From NCBI GenBank assembly GCA_964058845.1, contig CAXKVR010000937.1:1-19158 (forward strand): 19,158 nt of DNA, read 5' to 3'. Position 1 is the first letter of the stretch; every line of letters starts with the position of its first letter. The notes below the pieces were generated by a model. The model ran no database searches and was not told the origin of the DNA. It worked only from the letters and a program-made list of their open reading frames with translations. The DNA is from Carex sylvatica. Taxonomy: Eukaryota > Streptophyta > Magnoliopsida > Poales > Cyperaceae. The translations under genes were made by a program, and so were the position numbers. Of this stretch, positions 1 through 8,144 are shown in pieces.

Positions 1-50
1 GTACCCGACCCCGTACCCGACCCCGTACCCGACCCGTACCCGTTAAAAAA

Positions 51-190
51 TTCAAAAAAATTCAAAAAAATTCAGAAAAATTCAAAAAAATTCAAAAAAA
101 TTCAAAAAAATTCAAAAAAAATTCAAAAAAATTCAGAAAAAATTCAAAAAAATTCAGAAAAAATTCAAAAAAATTCGAAAAAATTCAAAT
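51..190. repeat. Phased A-tract array (TTCAAAAAAA)n, copy 1
   Basis: Fourteen TTC starts occur at 51, 61, 71, 81, 91, 101, 111, 122, 132, 143, 153, 164, 174 and 184. Spacing alternates between 10 and 11 bases, and each start except the last is followed by an A-rich tract, a few broken by a G. The mean spacing of about 10.2 bases is close to one helical turn. That is the arrangement expected of intrinsically curved DNA. Confidence 0.9.
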
Positions 191-215
191 TTTTTTGAAA
201 TTTCGAATTTGCCGC

Positions 216-217
<2 letters not shown>

Positions 218-246
<29 letters not shown>
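218..246 (+). repeat. Poly(A) run, 29 bases, copy 1
   Basis: Uninterrupted A run following GCCGCCT and leading straight into the CCGGACCGG right arm. It lies inside the element rather than at its 3' end, so it is not a retroposon tail. Confidence 0.95.
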
Positions 247-248
<2 letters not shown>

Positions 249-488
249 GGACCGGACCGGGTACCCGACCCGGACCGGGTACCATACCCGGACCGCCCTA
301 CCCGTGCCGGGTACCACGGGCACGGGTAAAACTCGGGTCGGGTACGGTTTTTGAAAATTATACCCGAGTATACCCGCCCCGAGATACCCGTTTACCCGAC
401 CTACCCGTACCCGACCAAACCCGTGGCCCGACCCCGGGTAAACCCGGTCCGCCCGGACCCGGTCCGAGAGCACAGCCCTACCGATAGC

Positions 489-764
489 TAGAATAAATAT
501 ATTGATTCTTCTTTCGGCAAGGAGCTGATACAAGAGAAGTTAGTTTGTCTATCGTGTTCATCTCTAGCGGCAGGAAATCCGTTACTACATCCAGTTTTAA
601 TCCAATAGAAGTCTGCATTTCTGTAATGTAATAATGAACAATGAATCAACAAAATCCAATATTCGTTGATATAGCTGTATAAATACATTTTCAGTTCATT
701 ATGTAGAGATAATAAAGATGACCACCATACATATATCACACACATATATACATTTTCAGTTTTA
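489..764 (-). other. Possible terminal exon fragment, weak
   Basis: On the minus strand a good 3' splice-site-like stretch (TTATTACATTACAG) ends at 621. From 620 downward one frame reads open with unremarkable amino-acid composition (begins MQTSIGLKLDVV, later DKLTSLVSAPCRKKN) for about 45 codons. It then meets the TAG that begins the hAT-like terminus at 480. In the inferred empty site the frame would run 17 codons further, to a stop at 9380-9382. I do not recognise the peptide and see no convincing upstream exon. The rest of the segment (621-764) is AT-rich. It could be chance or a decayed gene end. Confidence 0.2.
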
Positions 765-1126
765 TTTTTTTGTGCCTCCACCGTGTCTCCATTTTCAAAT
801 CGTTAATATCTCAAATTTCAATCATAAATCTCAAAATAAAACCGTTAGATGTGATCTATGCTATTTTATCTATGTGCTCAAAACAAATTATCACATTTCG
901 ATTTTCTTTTTATGTGAATCAATTAGTTGAAAAATCAACGTCTAGAAATTATCCACATTAGAACGTTTTTACAAGCTTTCGATGACAATCAAAACAAAGT
1001 TGAAATGTCATAATTTTTTACATGTGCATAGATAAAATGATATAAATCATATCCAACGGTTTTATTTTGACTTTTAAGTTTTAAATTTTGAGTTATTAAA
1101 GTTTTTAAAAATGGAGGCACAAAAAA
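765..1126. mobile_element. MITE with long inverted repeats, TA target site (362 bases), copy 1
   Basis: The left end TTTTTTTGTGCCTCCA is matched by the right end read on the minus strand, TTTTTTGTGCCTCCA. Similarity continues inward for well over 100 bases on each arm; both contain TCAAAATAAAACCGTT and ATTTTATCTATG. A TA dinucleotide flanks both ends (763-764, 1127-1128), as expected for a Tc1/mariner (Stowaway-like) target. Because the flanks are T/A runs, the exact ends and superfamily are less certain than the inverted-repeat structure. No coding capacity. Confidence 0.75.
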
Positions 1127-1154
1127 TAAAGGCATTTGAATCCTTCTTCTCCTC

Positions 1155-1155
<1 letters not shown>

Positions 1156-1188
<33 letters not shown>
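1156..1188. repeat. Compound microsatellite (TC)n(AT)n, copy 1
   Basis: Thirteen bases of alternating T and C followed by ten AT dinucleotides, just outside the right end of the MITE. Confidence 0.95.
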
Positions 1189-1189
<1 letters not shown>

Positions 1190-1810
1190 ATATTTGTAAA
1201 ATTAATTGACCACAAGTATGTCCAAATATAAACATCTTCTAATTTAGTTTTAAGTGGACCTTTCCGAGTGAAACTCAAAAGAGGAACTAAGTTGTTCAAT
1301 GAGCGAGTTTGTTTTGAAGCAGAATTAACCAGGAAAAGCGACGCTGTGTCCTGCATTTGTAGCTCAGGAAAACTTACTAAAGCTTGTAAAATTAGAATAA
1401 AAATGACTCGACAATGCGGGGGAAAGAATATATAAGCACACAACAAGTCTGTTAATTAGCTGAATGAATGAATGAATTAAATTGAAGGAAGAGAATTACT
1501 GTTGGAATCCCACAGATATGATTTATTGGTTATTTTTAAAAAAGATTACCTTTTTGAGGGTTTGATCCTCTCTAGTTATATACAAGTAGTAATTGAAGAT
1601 TCCTGAGAGCAGTCTATTTTAGATAAGCATTGTCTTAATTATAAGTTTTAATCATATATATATATATATATCAAGATGCAAAGAAAAAGCTCCTTAATAT
1701 TTTTGCTTGTTGCTTCTTAAATTAATAACAGAGAATTTGCTTTTGCAGGCATAGAATTTGCTACACTAATTAAATTGAAAAGACTAATTTGAGCTTACAT
1801 TACATTAATA
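1189..1810. other. Interval downstream of the F-box gene, no firm gene (copy 1; also 10907-11528)
   Basis: It probably contains the 3' untranslated region of the F-box gene on the minus strand. An open stretch lies on the minus strand at about 1245-1366, after an acceptor-like TACAAATGCAG. It reads DTASLFLVNSASKQ... for about 40 codons, but no donor, partner exon or family match is visible. The segment also holds a short GAAT tetranucleotide run near 1463-1476 and an AT run near 1653-1671. Nothing else recognised. Confidence 0.4.
1522..1527 (-). terminator. Possible poly(A) signal AATAAA for the F-box gene (copy 1; also 11240-11245)
   Basis: Canonical AATAAA on the minus strand, 284 bases past the stop codon. 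I noticed no closer exact match. Plant poly(A) signals are loose, so this is only a candidate. Confidence 0.25.
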
Positions 1811-3314
1811 TCATAAAAAATCCTCAACAAATTCGATTTGGGCCATCTTCGATAACCTTGGAAAGGACGCCAGTTTCTTCAAGAATGCCATGCCATCCAT
1901 TAAATTTAGAAAATCAATGCAACATCCTTCTATGACTAACTTCTCTAACACAGGCGCAGTGCTCAGAACGAACTTTGAAACATTTAGAACTGATTCAGGA
2001 TATTGCAAATAAGGTATATTTACAATTTGAAGACAGTTAAACAAGTCAGATTCTTTTCCTTTCACCTCCCAAAAAGATCCAGCAAGTGATGATGAAGGGT
2101 AACTCTCCTCTCCGTGAAGCTGGAAATTCAAAAGGATGGATATAAATGGGAAAATGAGAATGAAATATGAATTAATTGTAGAAAACAAGAAGTGAACAGA
2201 CGCACCATGAAAGTGAGCACCTTTAAGTTGGGAGCATTTTTGAACAAACAACAAGCAACTGCAATCTCTTCCTTGCATGAATAATAAGCAAGGACGACAT
2301 GCAGCTTTGTCAATCGGTAGAGGGGTATGGGGAGCATTTCTGGTATGGGCCCCTTGGCTAAGCACTAAATTAAAAACAAGTTATAAATAGATTACCATAC
2401 CATCAACCTTTAGGCAAAATATAAATTAAGCTATATATAGAGAACAATTTTTTTTTTCCGATGTATGGATATCTTACCAAAATAAAATCAGAGCGTAGTT
2501 CAAGTTCTTCAATCGCAGAAAGGCGACCAAAAACTCGCAAAATATCACTCTTACAATTCCGACGGTATCCAATATTAACTTTGGGAATAATGTGTGCAAC
2601 ACGCAACTTAGGGGTTTCCAAACATAGATCATCAAACTCCCCTGAAATACTCAGCCATCTGAGGTTCGGTGCACGGATAATGAGGCGACCAAACTCAACA
2701 AAGTCATACAGGTTCAAGCTCTCAAGTAAAGGACAACTTGAAATGAATCTTGCTATAGTTATAGTCCCAGGGAAATTGCACGAAAATAAGATTAGGATGC
2801 GAAGAAATTTAAAGCCTTGGAAAGATAAAGGAACATGTATGGTGGCCAAATATATCTCCACACGTTCTAATACAAGACAAGAGAAGAAGCTACAAGGAAT
2901 GGAGAAAATTTTAAAAGAACGCAAATTTATATAAAGATTCTTGATTCCATTTCTGGACAAGATGAGCATCCATTGATCAATTGGATCAATTGCCTCGCTG
3001 CACGCATGCCTAGCGTTGAGTTTAAATTGTAGAATTGAACCGCGATGAAGTAATAATACTTGACTAACCAGCCTAATTAGGTTTGATTGTGAATAATAGT
3101 CTTTTATGAACACCAAATTTGGAATTGACATCCACGCATATTTCCATTTGGTTGATAGAAGGCTTGTCCTGACCGCCTCTTCAATTCCAAGTTTCATAAG
3201 AATTTCCTCCTTTATATTTATGGGCAAATTGCTGATGTAATCTTGTTCTAAGTCGAGATCAACACCACCCCTTCTGGGCTGCAAAATGTTCATGCTGTGT
3301 TTGTTGTCTGACAT
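1811..3314 (-). CDS. F-box/LRR-repeat protein, At1g13570-like (three exons), copy 1
   Basis: Exons on the minus strand: 3314-2478 (279 codons), 2364-2206 (53 codons) and 2119-1811 (102 codons plus stop). Introns are 113 and 86 bases, both GT-AG and both phase 0 (donors TTG|GTAAGA and ATG|GTGCGT). The spliced product is 434 residues, near the 410-430 I recall for this family. The start ATG has A at -3 and an in-frame TGA 12 bases upstream (3324-3326). An F-box spans residues 27-69 (ISNLPINIKEEILMKL... AVRTSLLSTKWKYAW... LVF). Leucine-rich segments follow at about 115-330 (ISSCPLLESLNL, APNLRWLSI, APNLKVLTF). The FBD-like tail has SFWEVKGK at 347-354 and STAPVLEKLVI at 384-394. Family role: F-box binds SKP1/ASK in an SCF ubiquitin ligase and the repeats recruit substrate; the substrate here is unknown. 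No frameshift or premature stop. Splice sites are inferred from sequence only. Confidence 0.88.
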
Positions 3315-3350
3315 TGTCTCGTTTCAGCAACGAAATCAAAAAGAAGTTTG

Positions 3351-3387
3351 AAGGAGAAGGAGAGAGAAGAGGGAGGAGGGAGGAGGA
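3351..3387 (-). promoter_or_regulatory. Pyrimidine patch in the F-box gene leader (copy 1; also 13069-13105)
   Basis: On the coding (minus) strand this is an almost pure C/T stretch, CCTCCTCCCTCCTCCC and onward, about 37-73 bases before the start codon. Such Y patches are common in plant core promoters and leaders. I see no convincing TATA box upstream of it, so the transcription start cannot be placed. Confidence 0.4.
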
Positions 3388-4859
3388 TAAATCTGTCAAT
3401 TTTATTTCTAAAATAACCAAATGAAAAGTTAAATAAATTAAAAGGGATAGGAGAAAGAATTTTAAATTTTTATGGGGATATTAGATATTATGGTGTTTTG
3501 ATAAACTAACTAATTTGAAAGTTTGTATGGATACACTAGAAATTTTTGCAAGTTAATGTTTCTGAAAAGAAAAAATAGTCACCCTGAATCAGAAAATAAC
3601 TTGAATTTTCTCCTCTCTTCTTTTAAATTAAAGGAAAATGAAGACCATAATTGATTTGTATTGTAGATAAAGTAAATTCATAACATGGCTTAATGGTGGT
3701 ATCTGACAACATAATTAGTGCAAATTTAGTTTTAAACTACTGTCAACTAATGACAACACAACAAAAAGGAAAATCTAATTTAATTTCATATGCAAACAAT
3801 AGTATATATCAGTCTGGCAAAACAATAATCAATCTCTATCAAATTTGAGAGAGGAATTACATGATCAAAGTGAAGCCGAAAAGAAGAGACATGGAAGCAG
3901 AGGCAGCAGAGAGAAAGAACGGTTTTGTCTATTTATGATGGTGCCCCTTCTATTTTTGACAAATATTTTTGTACAAAGCTAAAAATTATACTTTTTACAA
4001 AAAAAAAATACAGAATATGCCATGTGGATGTGCCTTCTATTTAGAGTCTGAAAAATTAAAATGGTAACATTTTGTCACGTCATTTTTTTTTCTTCAAGTA
4101 TTCAACATTATTGACATAAATTATCTTGAGAGATTTAAATAGAATGAACATAGATGTAATGTCACGTAACTTAAGAAAATACATTTGATGGCTCAATTTG
4201 AACTTTGTTTTATTAATTATATATGACTTGATAGGCCACAAAATATTTAAATAAAGGACCATATCAAAAGAGGCCTTAGCTTAATTTATAATTTATATTT
4301 CAGTAACTAACATTTTTATTATTTTCTCTCAAAATAACTATAATTTAAAGAAAATTGTCCCTCCCTATAATTCGAACCCTAATTCCCACCCGCTGTTTAA
4401 TTCCTAAATAATACTTCTTTTTCTTTTATCCGCCGCCTCCTGTTTTTATCTCAAACCGCCACCCTATGTTTTGATTTGTCTCAAACCTCATACTCTCCAT
4501 CTCCAAACTATTAAATATTAGTATTTCCAAATGTCGTGATCTCAAGTCTTCAAGGATTAATGATTTCTCTCGTCTTTCGTTTCGACATCTGCACTTAAGC
4601 TGATTGAAATCATATCATTTGATATTAAATTGACACAGTAGAATAAATTGAATTGATTGAGACACTATAATTAGATTATTTGGTTTAGAATAAATGTTAT
4701 TATTGGATTGTATGAATTTAGATATAAGAAATTATTTAATTATATTAAAATCTGGAAATATAATTTGTTACCAAGTTCTACTCTAATTATATTAAAGACT
4801 AAAATAAATTGTCTTTTGATTTTATTAAATCAAGTATTTACTTTTTAAATATAATCGTG
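3388..4859. other. Upstream interval of the F-box gene, no gene recognised (copy 1; also 13106-14577)
   Basis: AT-rich. The F-box promoter should lie in the first part. A G+A-rich patch at about 3850-3925 holds a 25-codon frame on the plus strand (MIKVKPKRRDMEAEAAERK...); on the minus strand it is C/T-rich and could be leader sequence. A C-rich pyrimidine stretch lies at 4355-4510. A degraded inverted similarity links about 3437-3460 and 3604-3633. No protein family recognised. Confidence 0.5.
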
Positions 4860-4935
4860 GCCGTAACGGAGGAGTGTCGGTATCGAATACGTGTCGGACA
4901 CGGGTACGATGGCTTTCTAGGAGTGTCAGGGTAAC
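4860..4935. repeat. GC-richer repeat remnant with CGTGTCGGACACG palindrome (copy 1; also 14578-14653)
   Basis: Sharply different in composition from its AT-rich surroundings. It holds a palindrome with 6-base arms at 4890-4902 and the direct repeat GGAGTGTCGG / GGAGTGTCAGG at 4871-4880 and 4920-4930. Similar ACACG/GTGTC-rich pieces are dispersed in many plant genomes, from memory and not searched. The 68-codon minus-strand frame across it has no other support. Confidence 0.4.
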
Positions 4936-5425
4936 ATAGCCTCGAAGTATTGGAATTGTATATAGCTATATATATATTATCTTTTAATTTTAATTTTAAG
5001 TTAGATGGCTTAAATGGATGACATGGGTTGAAACTCGCTGCCATTTAGTGTGGATATTTAAGATTGTGAGACGTAACCTCAACTTCATAAAAATAATTAA
5101 AAATTAGGCCATTATACTAGTTTTAAAGTATGCATCCATGAAATATATATATCTGAACTATTTGTTTACTAAGCATGAGAAACTAATAATTAGGCTATAT
5201 ATAACTCGCTGCTATTCTAAATCGGAGTTACTATATATAATTCGTTTAAGTGCTTCTTGTAAAGTACCGTTACGGCAATAATACCACTCTTTAATTAATT
5301 ATTTGTTCTTCTAGAAAAATTCGGAAAATTAAAGATGATACCTTGCCCACCAGGTTAAGCAAAAGTGGATTTCTATTCATGTAAAGTAACTTGTTTTTTA
5401 TAGGAACTGATAACATAACTCAGCC

Positions 5426-5548
5426 AGAAAACCCTACTATCAGATCATTAGATTAATATTGTACGTACAAACACAAATTAATTCATATATATGGATACGA
5501 TACCAGAAAAGTAGAAAACCTTACTATCAGAATATATTAACATTGTAC
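5426..5548. repeat. Imperfect direct repeat, about 37-base units, 87 bases apart (copy 1; also 15144-15266)
   Basis: AGAAAACCCTACTATCAGA...ATTAATATTGTAC at 5426-5464 is repeated as AGAAAACCTTACTATCAGA...ATTAACATTGTAC at 5513-5548. A small, old local duplication. Confidence 0.75.
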
Positions 5549-6095
5549 ATTTAGTAAAACAATATATAGTATCCGTAGTGCAGTCATGTGTTGTGAGGGC
5601 AGCTTCATTTAGTTTGTTTAAATAAGAGAAATTGGATTTCAAACCGTAAAATAAGAGAAATAGGATCCAAAAAAGAGAGACTATTATGAGAATGATTAAA
5701 TAATAACAACGACGGCTCATGACTTTGTGGCAAATTGCTAATCTCTTTGAGTAGATAGGACATATAAAATGTATGCATAGAATTGCTTTGTGTGAACGGG
5801 TAGGTGAAAATCACAAATTATGTGAGAGATGCATATACGCTATATATATATATATGTATACACATTCAAGTTAAGATGTTAACATTCTTATATTTTTCAC
5901 TAATTAAAGTTTATCATGAAAATAATTCTGTGCCTTTCTGAGATATTAGAGCAAATTAATATTGTTCAGTTAGGATTATATCTAAATTATGGTAAGATTT
6001 CAGATCAAATGATTTGTTACTTTTCAATTATTTCAAGTATATGTTGAGTTCTGGGTTGCAACAATGTATTTGTTGATGATCTTTTTCATATATAG

Positions 6096-6159
6096 GTACT
6101 TAAGGAAGCTGAACAAGATGAAGAATGATAACACTCAAATTCTGACTCGGGACGGTTAG
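6096..6159 (+). other. Exon-like island, unrecognised (copy 1; also 15814-15877)
   Basis: A splice-acceptor-like CTTTTTCATATATAG is followed by a short frame reading YLRKLNKMKNDNTQILTRDG and a TAG. A second frame from the same acceptor reads VLKEAEQDEE and stops. The codons look more gene-like than the surroundings. No upstream exon joins it convincingly: the GTAAG at about 5994 gives an immediate stop when joined. Possibly a decayed gene end or chance. Confidence 0.15.
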
Positions 6160-6334
6160 ATGCAAGCATTTTTATTAAAATGGCATTTGATACTGTAAAA
6201 AAAGTAATATTTAATTAGTTTATGATGACTTCAAATTATTATATTTATATTTTGGACTTTTAATTTGTAATTTCTTTCAATTCTTAGAGCATTTTTTTAA
6301 TTTATTTTTAGGCTAATTTTATGCGGATATATTT

Positions 6335-6412
6335 AAATTATTTTCTTGTCATATTGCTTAATAATGTTAGGACAAGTAAATTATTTTGTTGTCATATTGC
6401 TTAATGTTAGGA
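6335..6412. repeat. Imperfect tandem duplication, about 40-base unit (copy 1; also 16053-16130)
   Basis: AAATTATTTTCTTGTCATAT...TGCTTAATAATGTTAGGA is followed directly by AAATTATTTTGTTGTCATAT...TGCTTAATGTTAGGA. The units differ by one substitution, one 3-base gap and a short tail. Confidence 0.8.
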
Positions 6413-6870
6413 TGCAAAAGGTGTGATATTACTATCAAAGTTAGCGATAAATCTGAAATTGTGTATTTAAAAAAAAAAAATTAATGCAAAAAAGAATAAT
6501 TAATACACAGGCACGCGAACATATATATAGAATGCTAACAAGATCGTATCTGAATTAAAACAAAATATAAACAGTTAAGATCTGTTAAAGAACTCGATAT
6601 AATATATATATCTCTCTCTATATATAAAAAATTATGTTTGATATAAATCATCTAAATTACGAAATATACCTCCATGCATGTGTTTTAACGACATTCTCTT
6701 ATCTACATCTTACATATATTTTCAAGATGTATTTATATTTTTTCTGAAAAGAGTCTATACCTTTTATTATTAGCAATAAAACAAATATGAAAGTTACTTT
6801 TACTTATTCAATGAAATTATTAATTTATTTTTTTCCTGATCATCTTTCAGGCCCACAAACCCATAAAATG

Positions 6871-7185
6871 CCAAAAAAAATTTTATTAATATCATTGTCA
6901 AAATAAATAAACCACAAATTATGGGGATTTTCAAAAATACTAGGGTCTCCGATTCAATATGTTGTTCTATTTTTGGAGTCGCATATTGAATTGGAGATCT
7001 CTAAAAACCTCAAAAATGCATTGTAATATATTGATATTTAGGTTTTTGAGGGGCTCCAATTCAATTTGTTGCCCCGAAGAATGCAGTCACATATTGAATA
7101 TGAGGGTATGGTATTTTTCGAATTCTCTAATTTTAGTAGTGTTTTAATTTATTTATTTTTAAAATTGTATTAATAAAAAATTTGG
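6871..7185. mobile_element. Mutator-type MITE, 315 bases, 9-base target duplication, copy 1
   Basis: Almost the whole element is an imperfect palindrome. The outer ends are CCAAA...ATTAATA on both strands; AATAAATAAA follows; the inner arms share ATTGAATTGGAG and AAAAACCT around a short centre near 7020-7035. A perfect 9-base direct repeat CATAAAATG flanks it (6862-6870 and 7186-7194), the target length usual for Mutator-like elements. CAT/ATG is itself complementary, so the terminus could be placed up to three bases further out. No coding capacity. The 62-codon plus-strand frame inside it is a palindrome shadow. Confidence 0.75.
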
Positions 7186-7194
7186 CATAAAATG

Positions 7195-7490
7195 ATCATC
7201 TAAATCTCAACTTTTCACTTTTTGAGCTTAATTTTTGTAAATTTCTCACAATGTTGGGTCTGGAAAAGGTCAGATCAACTGAGAAACTTGGGAATATTAG
7301 TTCCTGAGCCTTTATTTCAAGTTGGAATTTGTTTTTTCAGTTCCTATTCAAATTCACGAATAATTTATTCTTTTTAGTTCCTATTGTTGCAAATTTTAGT
7401 TCCTGAAAAGCAATTCTTAATTAACTCTTAAGTCACAAAGTTCTCATGCGAGCATATTGGACTTGAAATGCGATGGTACATTGCATTTTG
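7195..7490. other. Short interval with scattered AGTTCCT motifs (copy 1; also 16913-17208)
   Basis: Between the Mutator-type MITE and the poly-C run. AGTTCCT(G/A) occurs four times on the plus strand between about 7298 and 7405, irregularly spaced and with no conserved full unit. Probably a remnant of a decayed repeat. No gene seen. Confidence 0.35.
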
Positions 7491-7510
7491 CCCCCCCCCC
7501 CCCCCCCCCC
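7491..7510 (+). repeat. Poly(C) run, 20 bases (copy 1; also 17209-17228)
   Basis: Twenty consecutive C between TGCATTTTG and AATTTATTT. Long C/G runs are rare in AT-rich plant intergenic DNA. The length is the same in both copies. Confidence 0.95.
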
Positions 7511-7538
7511 AATTTATTTAAATGCAACTTCTATTGTA

Positions 7539-7930
7539 AATAATAAGTAGAAACCAAGTTTTTTGGTGAACTCAAGTCTAAAATCTATCAAATCTGCTTT
7601 AAATGACGAACCCGAACTGTTGAAATCCGCCTACCTTACAAGTGGTGCATCTACATGTGAAAAATTTAAAAATTCAAATTAATTTAGTTTAAAGTCAAGC
7701 CGTCATAGAAGGTTAATAAATTAATTTTAATGCATTTATTTTTTGAACGTATTTTGACCACTTGACTCTATGCAAATTTTTATTTTTTTTTATATGTAGA
7801 CGCATCACTCGTTAAGTAGACGAGTTTCAACGGTTCAAAATCGTCGTTTAGAGCTAATTCAATGAGTTTTAGACTTAGTTCATCAAGAGACTTGATGAAC
7901 TTAAGAACAACCTAGTTCTACTCGTAATTT
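7539..7930. mobile_element. Fold-back (MITE-like) element with diverged arms, about 390 bases, copy 1
   Basis: The left arm (about 7539-7711) and right arm (about 7749-7930) are inverted copies at very roughly 70% identity by eye. Landmarks shared by the left arm and the reverse complement of the right arm: AAGTCTAAAA, GTTGAAA, TCTACAT and GTCAAG. The centre near 7712-7748 is AT-rich. No target duplication could be assigned, so the ends are approximate and the superfamily is open. The divergence suggests an old insertion. Confidence 0.6.
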
Positions 7931-7944
7931 CAAAATATATAATT

Positions 7945-8135
7945 GGATCCGTATCCTCCCAGGTACTTGACTCAACACAATTGAAACGGACGGTTCAGAT
8001 TTACTCTTAGCCGGCCGAGATTCGGAATGACAAAGGGGGAAAGATTATTTGCACTTTGAGATGCGTGCCAATTCATTTTTTTGGACCATCCGATTCAATT
8101 CTACTCAGTCAGGTAACCCGATGGGATACGAATTC
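7945..8135. mobile_element. Mutator-type MITE, 191 bases, 9-base target duplication, copy 1
   Basis: The left end GGATCCGTATCC matches the right end read on the minus strand, GAATTCGTATCC, at 10 of 12 positions. Similarity continues inward through ACTTGACTCA / ACCTGACTGA and GAAACGGACGGTTC / GAATCGGATGGTCC. A perfect 9-base direct repeat TATATAATT flanks it (7936-7944 and 8136-8144). Short G-starting TIRs with a 9-base duplication point to a Mutator-like source. The target is A/T only, so chance repetition is somewhat easier than for a mixed 9-mer. No coding capacity. Confidence 0.72.
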
Positions 8136-8144
8136 TATATAATT

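Larger units (their letters stand above)
1..480. mobile_element. hAT-like non-autonomous element, right part (left end outside window)
   Basis: Identical to 9719-10198, the last 480 bases of the complete element at 9442-10198. It contains the tail of the CCCGAC-rich left arm, the TTCAAAAAAA array, the A run and the whole C/G-rich right arm. It ends in ...GCACAGCCCTA, followed by target-site copy CCGATAGC at 481-488. The window starts inside it, so the left terminus and left target-site copy are not visible. Confidence 0.75.
4936..6861. other. AT-rich interval with local duplications, no gene recognised (copy 1; also 14654-16579)
   Basis: Contains (TA)n tracts near 5840 and 6600, two small imperfect duplications (5426-5548 and 6335-6412) and one exon-like island (6096-6159). 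Minus-strand frames of 69 and 80 codons at 5478-5814 are hydrophobic, overlap each other and resemble no family. I treat them as chance frames in AT-rich DNA. Confidence 0.5.

Noticed and set aside
51..190. CRISPR-like or telomere-like regular repeat
   Set aside because: The 10-11 base TTCAAAAAAA units have no spacers and no telomeric motif; simple phased A-tracts.
218..246. Poly(A) tail of a retroposon (SINE or LINE)
   Set aside because: The run is internal, with C/G-rich arms on both sides, and the 8-base duplication flanks the whole 757-base unit, fitting hAT.
209..487. 92-codon plus-strand frame beginning MPPKKKK (also 9927-10205)
   Set aside because: It is the translation of the 29-base A run and the C/G-rich right arm of the hAT-like element. 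Lysine run then proline/glycine/arginine repeats; no gene.
216..533. 105-codon minus-strand frame ending in a phenylalanine run (also 9934-10251)
   Set aside because: Same low-complexity arm and A run read on the other strand; it crosses the element boundary.
2120..2205. Open frame between F-box exons 2 and 3
   Set aside because: Intron with GT-AG ends. The frames on either side are in phase 0, and the joined product fits the family better.
2403..2477. Continuation of F-box exon 1 frame beyond the donor (VRYPYIGKKK...)
   Set aside because: Intron read-through. The TTG|GTAAGA donor and the next exon (CLAKGPIPEMLP...) restore the expected family sequence.
2461..2934. 157-codon plus-strand frame (also 12179-12652)
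   Set aside because: Antisense shadow of F-box exon 1, which has clear family motifs on the minus strand.
3437..3633. Possible inverted-repeat element upstream of the F-box gene
   Set aside because: Only about 25 bases at each end pair (AATTAAAAGGG...GGAGAAAGAATT type). No target duplication and the inner arms do not align; too weak.
4080..4262. 60-codon minus-strand frame ending in KKKK (also 13798-13980)
   Set aside because: AT-rich chance frame with no family features.
5478..5814. Two overlapping minus-strand hydrophobic frames of 80 and 69 codons (also 15196-15532)
   Set aside because: Phe/Leu/Ile-rich as expected from AT-rich DNA; no motif, no splice support, mutually overlapping.
6959..7147. 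62-codon plus-strand frame (also 16677-16865)
   Set aside because: Lies inside the palindromic Mutator-type MITE.
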